From Myxococcota bacterium (GTDB lineage Bacteria; Myxococcota_A; UBA9160; UBA4427): 64,000 bases of DNA. Made by a program: the position numbers and the translations under genes. Shown here one piece after another: positions 42,074-50,515 of this stretch. Location of the stretch: positions 1,178,001-1,242,000 of the forward strand of contig JAWKRT010000002.1 in the NCBI GenBank assembly GCA_041389495.1, given 5' to 3'. The first letter of the stretch is position 1, and each line of letters begins with the position of its first letter. The notes beneath the pieces were generated by a model that was not told the DNA's origin, searched no databases, and saw only the letters and a list, made by a program, of their open reading frames with translations.

Positions 42074-43954
42074 ATGACCAGGACGATCGGTATGAAGGTG
42101 GGAGCGCTGTCGGCCGCGGCCGTGGCCGGCGCGCTCGTCGTCGGTGGCCTCGACGGCCGGAGCTTCTCCGACGTGGCGCAAGCGCTCGCCGCCGTCGAGA
42201 CGATGAACGGCGCGCTCCGGACGCACATGGAAGCCGACATGCTCCACGACGGCATCCGGGGCGATGCCATGGCGCTGCTCCTCGCGCGCGACGAGAGCGA
42301 GCGCGATCGGGGAGAAGCGCAGCTCGCCGAGCACCTGCGCCACCTCGCCGAGCTGCTCGACCAGAACAAGCAGCGCTCGCTCGGCGCCGAGGTCGATGCG
42401 CAGCTCGCGAGTGCGAGCGCCGCACTCGAGGAGTACGCGGCGAGCGCGCGCCTCGTGGCCGACCTCGTCAAGGTCGATCCGTCGCGTGCGCGCGAGGCGC
42501 TCGGACGGGTCGAGCGCGCGTTCGCGGACCTCGAGGGGCCGATGGGCGAGATCAGCGACGCGATCGAGGCGGGGGTGGGCAGCGCGAAGACCGGCGCCGA
42601 GAGCTCGATCGCGCGCGCGCGCCGGGCCGGCCTGCTCGCGAGCCTCGTGCTCGCCGTCGCCTTCGGCATCGCGGGCACCGTGCTCGTGCGGGACCTGCGC
42701 CGCCGGATGCGCGAGATCGCGGATCGCACGAGCGCCGTCGCGCGCGGCGATCTCCGCTCGGCCGGAGTCTCCGAGGGTGGCGACGAGCTCGCATCGATCG
42801 CGAGGGCGCTCGAGGCCGGCGCGGCCGGCATGCGCACCGCACTCGGCGCCGAGCGCGTCGACTGGCGCGAGCTCGGCGAGCAGCGGCGGCTCGCTCGACA
42901 GCGCGAGCTCGACTCGGAGCGCCTCGCCGCGCACCTCGACGAGCTCGCGACCGGCGCGATCCCCGACGAGATCGAGACCGACGTCGTCGCCGACCTGCTC
43001 GCGATGCGCGACGGACTGAACGCACTCGTGAGGTCGGTCCACGACGTCGCGAGCACCGCGGCGAGGCTCGGAGACGGCGACTTCTCGGTCGCGGTCACGC
43101 CGCGCTCGCCCGACGACGAGCTGCTCACGAGCCTCGAGCGCATGGTCGCGAGCCTCGAGCGCGTGCTCGTCGAGCTGCGGCGCGACTCGGGCGCGGTCGG
43201 CGCGAGCAGCGCGCAGGTCGCCGACACGAGCCGCCGGATGTCGCAGACGGCGATGGACTCCGCGGCGTCGCTCGAGGAGATCACGTCGCAGATGGCGGAG
43301 CTCGAGAGCCGCACGCGCGAGAACGCGGAGGGCGCGGGGCAGGCGGTCCGGCTCGCGCAGGAGGTCAGTGCCGCCGCGAGCGAGGGCGACTCGCAGATGC
43401 AGGCGATGGTCCACTCGATGCGCGCGATCACCGAGGACAGCCAGGAGATCGGCAAGATCATCAAGGTGATCGACGAGATCGCGTTCCAGACCAACCTGCT
43501 CGCACTCAACGCCGCCGTCGAGGCGGCGCGCGCGGGCACGCACGGCAAGGGCTTCGCGGTCGTCGCGGAGGAGGTGCGCGGGCTCGCCGAACGCAGCGCG
43601 CGCGCGGCGCGCGAGACGACGGAGCTGATCGAGGGGTCGGGCGAGAAGGTGCGACTCGGCACCGAGGTCGCCGAGCGGACGGCCGCGCGACTCCACGAGA
43701 TCGTCGAGGCGACGCGGACGACGACGGAGCTCGTCGAGCGCATCACCGAGGCGAGCCACGAGCAGGTGGACTCGATCGCGGGCGTGAACCGCGGGCTCGC
43801 GCGGATCGACTCGGTGACGCAGCAGAACGCCGGCGCTGCGAAGGATCTCGCCGACGCGGCCGCGACGCTGCGCGATCGCGCCGACGCCGTGCAGGCGACG
43901 CTCGGGCGCTTCCGGCTCCGGGAAGAGGCCGAGCGCTCCGTGTCGCGGGCCTAG
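42074..43954 (+). CDS. Methyl-accepting chemotaxis protein
   Basis: A 626-residue chemoreceptor. A first membrane helix lies at about 9-27, a four-helix-type periplasmic domain at about 30-185 (HMEADMLHDGIRGDAMALL is typical of this class), a second membrane helix at about 186-206, a HAMP domain after it, and a long signalling hairpin whose tip is IGKIIKVIDEIAFQTNLLAL, followed by NAAVEAARAG near 479-488. Glu/Gln-rich helices around it fit methylation sites. There is no CheA, CheW or CheR gene nearby, so it must work with a distant array. GCGGAG is seen upstream of ATG 42074. The ligand is unknown; the catabolic surroundings hint at a pathway substrate. Confidence 0.92.
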   Translation: MTRTIGMKVGALSAAAVAGALVVGGLDGRSFSDVAQALAAVETMNGALRTHMEADMLHDGIRGDAMALLLARDESERDRGEAQLAEHLRHLAELLDQNKQRSLGAEVDAQLASASAALEEYAASARLVADLVKVDPSRAREALGRVERAFADLEGPMGEISDAIEAGVGSAKTGAESSIARARRAGLLASLVLAVAFGIAGTVLVRDLRRRMREIADRTSAVARGDLRSAGVSEGGDELASIARALEAGAAGMRTALGAERVDWRELGEQRRLARQRELDSERLAAHLDELATGAIPDEIETDVVADLLAMRDGLNALVRSVHDVASTAARLGDGDFSVAVTPRSPDDELLTSLERMVASLERVLVELRRDSGAVGASSAQVADTSRRMSQTAMDSAASLEEITSQMAELESRTRENAEGAGQAVRLAQEVSAAASEGDSQMQAMVHSMRAITEDSQEIGKIIKVIDEIAFQTNLLALNAAVEAARAGTHGKGFAVVAEEVRGLAERSARAARETTELIEGSGEKVRLGTEVAERTAARLHEIVEATRTTTELVERITEASHEQVDSIAGVNRGLARIDSVTQQNAGAAKDLADAAATLRDRADAVQATLGRFRLREEAERSVSRA

Positions 43955-44136
43955 CGGCGGACTCCGAGCGCGGTGCGCGACGAGCGGCCCTCCGAGGCTC
44001 GCCGTCGCGCCGGCGGCGTCGCCGCGGTGGTAGGCTGCGCCGTGCAGCGCGGCGGGTCGCCGGCCGCGCTCGGTCCGCCACGCATCGCACGGGCCGGCGC
44101 GCCTCCGGAGCGCGCCGGTCGCTCGGAGCGCTCGCC

Positions 44137-44592
44137 TTGGCTCGTTCGCGCACGGTTCGCTCCTCGCTCGCCTCGTCGGCACTCCTCGCGTTCGTCGCCT
44201 GCGGCGGCCCCTTCCTCCTGCTGCCCGGCGGCGCGCTCGACGGCGACGTCGCGCCGGTGCCCGCGCGCTGGGACGCCGTCGGCGATGCGGGCACCGCGCA
44301 GCTCGAGACGAACGCCGCCGACCCGTACTCCGTGAACGTCGCCTACACCGTCGTGGACGGGCGCCTCTACGTGAACGCCGGCGACACCGAGACGCGCTGG
44401 GCGCGCCACATCGCCGGCGATCCGCGCGTGCGCCTCCGCGTCGACGGCGCGCTCTACGCGCTGCGCGCCGAGCGCGTGACGGCCGCGGGCGAGATCGCGT
44501 CGTTCGCCGAGGCGTGGACGGCGCAGTCGATCTTCCGGCGCGATCCGCGCGGGCTCGACGCCGTCTGGCTGTTCCGGATGGAGCCGCGTTAG
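44137..44592 (+). CDS. Small lipoprotein, possibly of the FMN-binding split-barrel type
   Basis: A 151-residue protein that requires a TTG start at 44137, supported by GGAG 8 bases upstream and by a signal peptide that only then makes sense (short basic start, hydrophobic core, lipobox AFVAC). The mature part has GTAQLETNAADP, RLYVNAGDTETRWARHIAGDPRVRL and ends in WLFRMEPR. The WARHIAGDPRVRL segment resembles the core of split-barrel nitroreductase-like (deazaflavin) proteins, but the match is by eye and weak. It stands alone between the chemoreceptor and the sulfotransferase gene. Confidence 0.6.
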   Translation: MARSRTVRSSLASSALLAFVACGGPFLLLPGGALDGDVAPVPARWDAVGDAGTAQLETNAADPYSVNVAYTVVDGRLYVNAGDTETRWARHIAGDPRVRLRVDGALYALRAERVTAAGEIASFAEAWTAQSIFRRDPRGLDAVWLFRMEPR

Positions 44593-44687
44593 GCGAGCCA
44601 CTCGGCGGCGTGTGCGCTTGACAGCCGCCCCCCTTCGCGGGCACAAGGGCCGCGCGCACCGCCGCTCGACCGCGAGGACCCGTCGAC

Positions 44688-45950
44688 ATGCCGACCGCCG
44701 ACCGGCGACGCCACTGGAAGCCGCGGCCGCGTCCCGAGTGGCTGCAGCGCGTGAACGAGGAGGGCCGCGTCCTCGACGCGCGGGCCGTCGTGCCGCTCGA
44801 CGAGCGCTCGTTGCTCGACGCCGCGCGCGCGAACACGGGGCTCTCGGACTTCGGCGACGACGGCTGGCGCGAGCCGTTCCACATCCTCCTGCGCGCCCTC
44901 GAGGAAGAGGCCGACCTGAACTTCTGGGGGCGCGTGACGACGCGCTCCGACCTCGTCGCACACCTCGAGGTGCGTCTGCGCGTCACCGACTGGTACGCGC
45001 GGCACCCCGAGGTGGAGGACGAGCGCATCGTCGCGCCGGTCTTCGTGACGGGGCTCCCGCGCTCGGGCACGACGATCCTGCAGGAGATCCTCGGCGCGGA
45101 TCCGCGCGCGCGCACGGTGCGGATGTGGGAGGCGCGCTTCCCCGTGCCGCCGCCCGCGCCGGGCGACCCGCGGCCCGACCCGCGCATCGCGCGCGCCGAC
45201 GCGCTCTGCACGATGCAGGATCGCGTGACGCCCGAGTGGGCGGCGATGCACAAGGTCGGCGGCGACCTCCCGGTCGAGTGCATCGAGTTCACGTACGCGT
45301 CGTTCCTGTCGGACGCGTTCTCGGCGTCCTTCCAGGTGCCGAGCTACTCCGCGTACGTCGCGAAGACGGACCCGGCCTACGCGTTCTGGTGGCACGAGCG
45401 CGTGCTCAAGCTGCTGCAGTCGACGGGACGGCCGGGCCACTGGCTCCTCAAGGGCCCGACGCACCTGCCGTTCCTCCCGCAGCTCTTCGAGCGCTATCCC
45501 GACGCGCGCATCGTGCTGATGCTGCGCGATCCGGTGAAGGCGCTCGCCTCGGTCGTCGACGTGTGCGGCACGCTCTTCTGGATGCGCAGCGACGACCCGT
45601 TCTCGGGCGATTCGTACGGGCACTTCCTCAGTGTCGAGCCGGTCGTGGCGAACCTCGAGCGCCTGATCGGCTGGCTCGAGAGCGGCGCGATCCCGCGCGA
45701 GCGCGTGTGCCCGGTGCGCTACCTCGAGTTCTTCGCCGACCCGGCCGCGCAGCTCGACGCGCTCTACCGCGCGCTCGACGTCGCGCTGACTCCCGAGGCG
45801 GCCGCCGCGATGCAGGCGTACCTCGCGCGCAAGCCGAAGGGCGCCTTCGGAGAGCACGATTACGACACGGGCGGCGAGGCGATCGTCGCGGCGGAGCGCG
45901 CGCGCTTCCGCGCGTTCCAGGACTACTTCGGCGTGCCGAGCGAGATCTAG
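44688..45950 (+). CDS. Sulfotransferase family protein (PAPS-dependent)
   Basis: A 420-residue sulfotransferase of the Sulfotransfer_3 type. The 5'-phosphosulfate loop is VTGLPRSGTTILQEIL (GLPRSGTT at 122-129), and the 3'-phosphate motif lies around LMLRDPVKALASVV. Other conserved points are LLKGPTHLPFLPQLFERYPDARIV and the closing YDTGGEAI. Such enzymes sulfonate hydroxyl groups of lipids, sterols or small molecules. It starts a small operon with an LLM oxidoreductase 11 bases downstream. The partner substrate is not evident. Confidence 0.88.
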   Translation: MPTADRRRHWKPRPRPEWLQRVNEEGRVLDARAVVPLDERSLLDAARANTGLSDFGDDGWREPFHILLRALEEEADLNFWGRVTTRSDLVAHLEVRLRVTDWYARHPEVEDERIVAPVFVTGLPRSGTTILQEILGADPRARTVRMWEARFPVPPPAPGDPRPDPRIARADALCTMQDRVTPEWAAMHKVGGDLPVECIEFTYASFLSDAFSASFQVPSYSAYVAKTDPAYAFWWHERVLKLLQSTGRPGHWLLKGPTHLPFLPQLFERYPDARIVLMLRDPVKALASVVDVCGTLFWMRSDDPFSGDSYGHFLSVEPVVANLERLIGWLESGAIPRERVCPVRYLEFFADPAAQLDALYRALDVALTPEAAAAMQAYLARKPKGAFGEHDYDTGGEAIVAAERARFRAFQDYFGVPSEI

Positions 45951-45961
45951 CGGGGAGGCGG

Positions 45962-46855
45962 ATGGCGATCGAGCTGGGAGCGCGAGGCGTCTGGTTCTAC
46001 CCCGATGCGCTCGCGAGCGACGAGGTGGTCGCGTTCGCGCGCCGCGTCGAGGCGCTCGGCTACGGCGCGCTGTGGCTGCCCGAGGCCGGCGGTCGCGACC
46101 CGTTCGCGCTCGCCGCGCGGCTGCTCGACCACACCGATCGCCTCGTCGTCGCCACGGGCGTCGCGAACGTCTACGCGCGCGACGCGCACGCGATGAAGGC
46201 CGCGCAGCACACGCTCGCCGAGCAGTCGGGCGGCCGCTTCCTGCTCGGCATCGGCATCTCGCACCGGCTGCTCGTCGAGGACGTGCGCGGCCACCGCTAT
46301 GGCCCGCCGCTCGCGACGATGCGGGCCTACCTCGACGCGCTCGACGCGGCCGACTACGGCGCCGTCGCGCCGCGCGAGCGGCCGCCGCGCGTGCTCGCCG
46401 CCCTCGGCCCGCGGATGCTCGCGCTCGCGCGCGAGCGCGCGGACGGCGCGCACCCGTACATGGTGACGCCCGCGCACACGCGCGAGGCGCGCGCCGCGCT
46501 CGGCCCTGCCCGGCTCCTGTGCGTCGAGCAGAAGGTCGTGCTCGAGGCCGACGTCGCGCGCGGGCGCGCGATCGCGCGCGCGTCGGCGGCCATCGCGATG
46601 GGCCTCACGCTCCCGAACTACCGCCGCAGCCTCCTGCGCCAGGGCTTCGCCGAGGCGGATTTCGGCGAGGACGGCCCGAGCGACCGCGTCGTCGACGCCG
46701 TCGTCGCGATCGGCGACGCCTCCGCGCTCGAGGCGCGCCTGCGCGCGCACTCCGACGCGGGCGCCACGCACGTGTGCGTGCACCCGCTGCACCCGGAGGG
46801 CCGCAGCGAGCCGCACTGGCCGGTGCTCGAGGCGCTCGCACCGGCGCACGCCTAG
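45962..46855 (+). CDS. LLM-class F420-dependent oxidoreductase (TIGR03620-like)
   Basis: A 297-residue luciferase-like protein, shorter than the one at 35703. ATG 45962 follows GGGGAGG closely. The sequence shows LGARGVWFYPDALASDE, VEALGYGALWLPEAGGRDPF, TDRLVVATGVANVYARD, SGGRFLLGIGISHRLLVE and the YMVTPAHTREARAALGP block, which fits the TIGR03620 subgroup of probable F420-dependent enzymes. It sits between a sulfotransferase and a carboxymuconolactone-decarboxylase-like gene. Substrate unknown. Confidence 0.87.
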   Translation: MAIELGARGVWFYPDALASDEVVAFARRVEALGYGALWLPEAGGRDPFALAARLLDHTDRLVVATGVANVYARDAHAMKAAQHTLAEQSGGRFLLGIGISHRLLVEDVRGHRYGPPLATMRAYLDALDAADYGAVAPRERPPRVLAALGPRMLALARERADGAHPYMVTPAHTREARAALGPARLLCVEQKVVLEADVARGRAIARASAAIAMGLTLPNYRRSLLRQGFAEADFGEDGPSDRVVDAVVAIGDASALEARLRAHSDAGATHVCVHPLHPEGRSEPHWPVLEALAPAHA

Positions 46856-46921
46856 CAACCGTGGGCGGCGCGTCCCGCCGCGGGACGCGCCGCTCGCTGC
46901 GACCGAGGGGAGGGCGAAGCG

Positions 46922-47738
46922 ATGGAAGGCGACGACGAGAGGCTCGCGCGCGCGCGACGTCCTCGCGACGCTCGGCGGCGGAGTCGACGCCGCGCGCGGG
47001 CTCGAGGCGTACTTCGACGCGCAGGGGGCCGTCGGCGACTACGCGCTGCGCTTCGGCGCCGGCGAGGTGTGGAGCCGTCCCGGCCTCGCGCGGCGCGACC
47101 GCAGCCTCGTCGTGATCGCGCTCCTGACCGCGCTCGGGCGGGAGCGCGAGCTGCGCGCGCACGTCGCGGGAGGGCTCCATCACGGGCTCGCGCGCGAGGA
47201 GATCGACGAGATCCTGCTGCAGACCGCGGTCTATGCGGGCGTCCCGTTCGCGCTCGGCGCCGTCGCGGTGGCGAACGAGGTGTTCGCCGCGCGCGACGGC
47301 GCGCCGCAGCGGCGCGACGCGCCCGCGCGGCTCGCGCCCGCGGACGGCGCGACGCGGCGCGCCGCCGGGGCCGACGTCCTGCGCACGCTGCTCGCGCAGC
47401 GGGAACGGGACATGCCGGCCGTGCTCGACGCGACGCTCGCGGCGCTCGGCGAGATGGGCCGCTGTGTCGTCGACACCGCCTTCGGCGAGGTGTGGAGCCG
47501 CCCCGGGCTCTCACGCCGGGATCGCAGTCTCGTCGTCGTCGCGGTGCTGACGGCGCTCTCGCAGCCGCGCGAGCTCGAGACGCACGTGCGCGGCGCGCTG
47601 CACCACGGCGTGACGCAGGCCGAGCTCGAGGAACTGATGCTCACCGCCGTCGTGTACGCGGGCTTCCCGCGCGCGATCGAGGGGCTGCACGCCGCGCGGC
47701 GCGCGATCGGCGAAGCGTCGCCCGCGCCTCCTCGCTAG
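46922..47738 (+). pseudogene. Tandem carboxymuconolactone-decarboxylase-like protein, frameshifted near its start
   Basis: Two CMD domains lie in one frame: GEVWSRPGLARRDRSLVVIA with HHGLAREEIDEILLQTAVY, and again GEVWSRPGLSRRDRSLVVVA with HHGVTQAELEELMLTAVVY. No start codon exists in that frame before GTG 47067, which would remove the first half of domain 1. A good start (ATG 46922 after GAGGGGAGGG) is in another frame and encodes MEGDDERLARA. Adding one CG to the (CG)6 run at 46945-46956 would join both into a normal N-terminus (ARDVLATLGGGVDAARGLEA). Either a real slippage mutation, phase variation or a sequencing error. Family roles include gamma-carboxymuconolactone decarboxylation and AhpD-like peroxide defence. 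Confidence 0.8.
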
Positions 47739-47764
47739 GCGGCGAGGAGGCGCACGGCGCGCGC

Positions 47765-48937
47765 TCAGCGCACCTGGTAGAGCCGCGCCGCCGTCGACCA
47801 GAGCACCTTCTCGACCGTCGCCTCGTCGACGCCGGCGAACGCCTTCTCGGCGTAGTCGGCGGGGTGCTGCGTGAGGCCGCCTCGGAGCCCGGGGTGCTGG
47901 CAGGTCGGGTGCGGGAAGTCCGTCTCCCACATGACGTTGTCCGGCAGGTGCCCGACCGCGTCGCGCATGCCGGACTCCTCGAACCAGAAGCAGCCGTAGA
48001 TCTGGCGGCGGAAGTACTCGCTCGGCAGCAGGTCGTACTCGGGGTGTTCCTTGCGCGTCTGGCTGTTGACGAACTGCCAGTCCGCGGCCTCGAGGTAGGA
48101 CGGGATCCAGCCGACGCCGCTCTCGACGGACACGAAGTCGAGCTCCGGGAAGCGGTGGCACACGCCGCCGAAGATCAGGTCGGCGATGCACGTGACGTTC
48201 TGCATGAACACCATCGACGACGCGCGCGCGAAGTTGGCGCGGATGCCGAGGCCCGCGGAGTCGACGAAGAGGTCGGACAGGTCGCCGCCGCCGATGTGGA
48301 AGCTGATCGGGACGCCGGCCTCCTGCGCCGCGGCGAAGAACGGATCCCAGTGGCGGTGGCCGATCGGCGGCTGGCCCCACGCCTGCGGCTGCGAGCACGC
48401 GAGCACCGTGCGATGGCCCTTCGCGACGGCGCGCTGCACCTCGGCGACGCACGCCTGGACGTCCCAGAACGGCATCGCCGCGGCGGGCAGCAGGCGGTTC
48501 GGGTCGGCGCTGCACCAGTCGACCAGGAAGTCGTTGTAGGCGCGCACGCACTCGAGCATGAGCTCGGGCTCGCGCAGCTTCAGGAAGCCGGCCGATCCGA
48601 AGCCGCCGACGTTCGGGTAGAGGATCTGCGCGTAGATCCCCTCCGCGTCCATGTGCGCGAGCCGCTCCTTCGCGTCGTACGAGCTCTTCGGGATGTCGTC
48701 GTAGCCCATCGGCCCGTCGGGCGGCGAGCCGTCGAAGCCGGCCATCGTCGTGAAGCCGGGCGCGCCGACCGTCTCGTCGCGGATGAACCAGATGTCGCGG
48801 CCCTCGTGCTTGCGCACGTGCGGCACCGCGTCGCCCCAGCGCTGCGTCGAGACGCGCGCGGTCCACACGTCCGGCGGCTCGGTGATGTGCGTGTCGGTGT
48901 CGATGGCGCGGATGCGATCGAAGATGCGTGCGGTCAT
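47765..48937 (-). CDS. Amidohydrolase family 2 protein
   Basis: A 390-residue Amidohydro_2 protein. Metal-site motifs are AIDTDTHITEPPDVW at the start, FHIGGGDLSDLF in the middle and METDFPHP-like WETDFPHPTCQHPG near residue 345, with the family-typical EYFRRQIYGCFWFEE block before it. It resembles the uncharacterised amidohydrolases of uncultured Binatota and Myxococcota catabolic clusters. It follows the SDR gene after 46 bases on the same strand, as the last member of the MarR-led operon. Confidence 0.9.
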   Translation of the reverse strand: MTARIFDRIRAIDTDTHITEPPDVWTARVSTQRWGDAVPHVRKHEGRDIWFIRDETVGAPGFTTMAGFDGSPPDGPMGYDDIPKSSYDAKERLAHMDAEGIYAQILYPNVGGFGSAGFLKLREPELMLECVRAYNDFLVDWCSADPNRLLPAAAMPFWDVQACVAEVQRAVAKGHRTVLACSQPQAWGQPPIGHRHWDPFFAAAQEAGVPISFHIGGGDLSDLFVDSAGLGIRANFARASSMVFMQNVTCIADLIFGGVCHRFPELDFVSVESGVGWIPSYLEAADWQFVNSQTRKEHPEYDLLPSEYFRRQIYGCFWFEESGMRDAVGHLPDNVMWETDFPHPTCQHPGLRGGLTQHPADYAEKAFAGVDEATVEKVLWSTAARLYQVR

Positions 48938-48983
48938 GGCGAGTCCTCGCTGTCGGGGCGCCCGCGGGCGCCGTGCCTGACGT

Positions 48984-49784
48984 CTAGCGGATCGGGCCGG
49001 AGAGGCCGGGCGGCGGGTAGCCCGAGATCATGCCGCCGTCGACGACGAACTCGGCCCCCGTGCAGTACGCGCTCTCGTCCGAGGCCAGGAAGAGCGCGAG
49101 GCGCGCGACGTCCTCGGGACGCCCGGCGCGGCCGAGCGGCACGAGGTCGTCCGCGTAGCGTTCGAGGGCGGCGTGCGTCACCGCCGTGTCGCCGCCCTCC
49201 GGTGTTCCCATGTGCGTGCGGATGAAGCCGGGGTGGATCGAGTTCACGCGGATGCCGAGCGGGCCGAGCTCGCGCGCGGCGACCTTCGTCATGCCGCGCA
49301 CGGCCCACTTGCTCGCGACGTACGGGGTGCAGAGGTCCATCCCGATCATGCCGTCGATCGACGAGACGTTGAGGATCGACCCGCCGCCCGCCGCGCGCAT
49401 GGGGGCGACGGCCGCGCGCATGCCGAGGAAGACGCCCGTCTGGTTCACCTCGGTGACGCGCCGGTAGCTCTCGAGCGTGGTCTCGGCGAGCGGCGCGGCG
49501 TCGGCCACGCCGGCGTTGTTGACGAGCACGTCGAGCCGGCCGAACGCGTCCGTCGTCGCGGCCACGGCGTCGCTCCACGCGGCCTCGCTCGTCACGTCGA
49601 GCCGCAGCGCGAGCGCCGCGGCGCCGATGCCCGCGGCGACCGTCTTCGCCTCGTCCTCGAGCACGTCCGCGACGACGACCTTCGCGCCCTCGGCGGCGAA
49701 GAGCTCGGCCTCGGCGCGCCCCATGCCGCGCGCGGCGCCCGTGACGAGTGCGACGCGCCCCGCGAGCCGTCCCGGTGCCGTCAT
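48984..49784 (-). CDS. Short-chain dehydrogenase/reductase
   Basis: A 266-residue classical SDR. Cofactor motif TGAARGMG near residues 16-23, LDVTSEAAW, NNAG at about 91-94, catalytic Ser in NVSSIDG and the YVASK motif (Tyr/Lys pair). The closing SGYPPPG is typical of the 3-alpha/20-beta-hydroxysteroid dehydrogenase-like group, which oxidise secondary alcohols on steroid or terpenoid rings, though many other substrates are possible. ATG 49784 overlaps the desaturase stop (ATGA). Confidence 0.93.
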   Translation of the reverse strand: MTAPGRLAGRVALVTGAARGMGRAEAELFAAEGAKVVVADVLEDEAKTVAAGIGAAALALRLDVTSEAAWSDAVAATTDAFGRLDVLVNNAGVADAAPLAETTLESYRRVTEVNQTGVFLGMRAAVAPMRAAGGGSILNVSSIDGMIGMDLCTPYVASKWAVRGMTKVAARELGPLGIRVNSIHPGFIRTHMGTPEGGDTAVTHAALERYADDLVPLGRAGRPEDVARLALFLASDESAYCTGAEFVVDGGMISGYPPPGLSGPIR

Positions 49785-50515
49785 GCCGTCTCCCGGTAGG
49801 TCGGCGGCTCGTACGTCCCGAGCAGCTTGTCGTAGATCATGCTGAGCGTCGCGTAGTTGCCGTGGTTCATGTCGATGTGGTGCGAGGCGTGCACGCCGGT
49901 GATGTACGACACCACCGAGTAGGGGAAGCCGCGCAGGTTCACCCAGTCGTGGTTCAGGATGTTGAGCTGCGTGAAGAGCAGCGTGGCCACGGCCATCGAG
50001 TAGGCGCTGAGCGGCGCGCCCGTCGCGAGCGCCACGATCGGGATCGAGCCCTGGAACAGCACGATGCCGATCGCCGTCTCGAGCGGGTGCACGAACAGGC
50101 CGTCCATGTGGGTGGGCGTGCGCGCCTGGTGGTGGAGCGCGTGCACCTTGCGCAGGAAGCCGTCGTGGAAGACGAAGCGGTGCGTCAGGTAGTACAGGAA
50201 GTCGAAGACGAGCAGCACGGCGACCACGTCGACGGCGTGCCGCCAGAGCGGGCGCGCGTCGAACGACAGGAACCACGGGAGCACCGCGGCGTAGAAGAAG
50301 AGGTTCGTGAACAGCCCGGCCCGGTTGCTCGCCTTGACGCCCTCGCGGTAGCGCGGCCGCGCCATCTTCTTCTCGTCCGCGACGCGGTTGAGCTCGCGCA
50401 CCTCGCGGAACGCGGCCACGCGGAAGATCAGCAGGTACAGGATCCGCGTCGCGACCACGAGGATCGCGATCACGGCGAGCATCGCCTTCCAGTCGTACGT
50501 GAACTCGTAGGTCAT
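49781..50515 (-). CDS. Sterol desaturase/fatty acid hydroxylase family di-iron membrane protein
   Basis: A 244-residue integral membrane protein with several hydrophobic segments (AVIAILVVATRILYLLIF near the start, AVDVVAVLLVFDFLYYL). The di-iron histidine boxes are HRFVFH, HALHH and HASHH with an extra LNHDW and HGNYA. The family hydroxylates or desaturates sterols, fatty acids or carotenoids at the membrane. The electron donor is not encoded next to it. It sits between the MarR regulator and SDR genes with 4-base overlaps at both ends, so its expression follows the regulator. Confidence 0.92.
   Translation of the reverse strand: MTYEFTYDWKAMLAVIAILVVATRILYLLIFRVAAFREVRELNRVADEKKMARPRYREGVKASNRAGLFTNLFFYAAVLPWFLSFDARPLWRHAVDVVAVLLVFDFLYYLTHRFVFHDGFLRKVHALHHQARTPTHMDGLFVHPLETAIGIVLFQGSIPIVALATGAPLSAYSMAVATLLFTQLNILNHDWVNLRGFPYSVVSYITGVHASHHIDMNHGNYATLSMIYDKLLGTYEPPTYRETA

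Noticed and set aside
42074..43954. Chemoreceptor as part of a local chemotaxis operon
   Set aside because: No CheA, CheB, CheR, CheW or CheY gene nearby.
45300..47000. Mobile element or transposase near the frameshifted CMD gene
   Set aside because: No transposase motif, terminal inverted repeats or target-site duplication seen.
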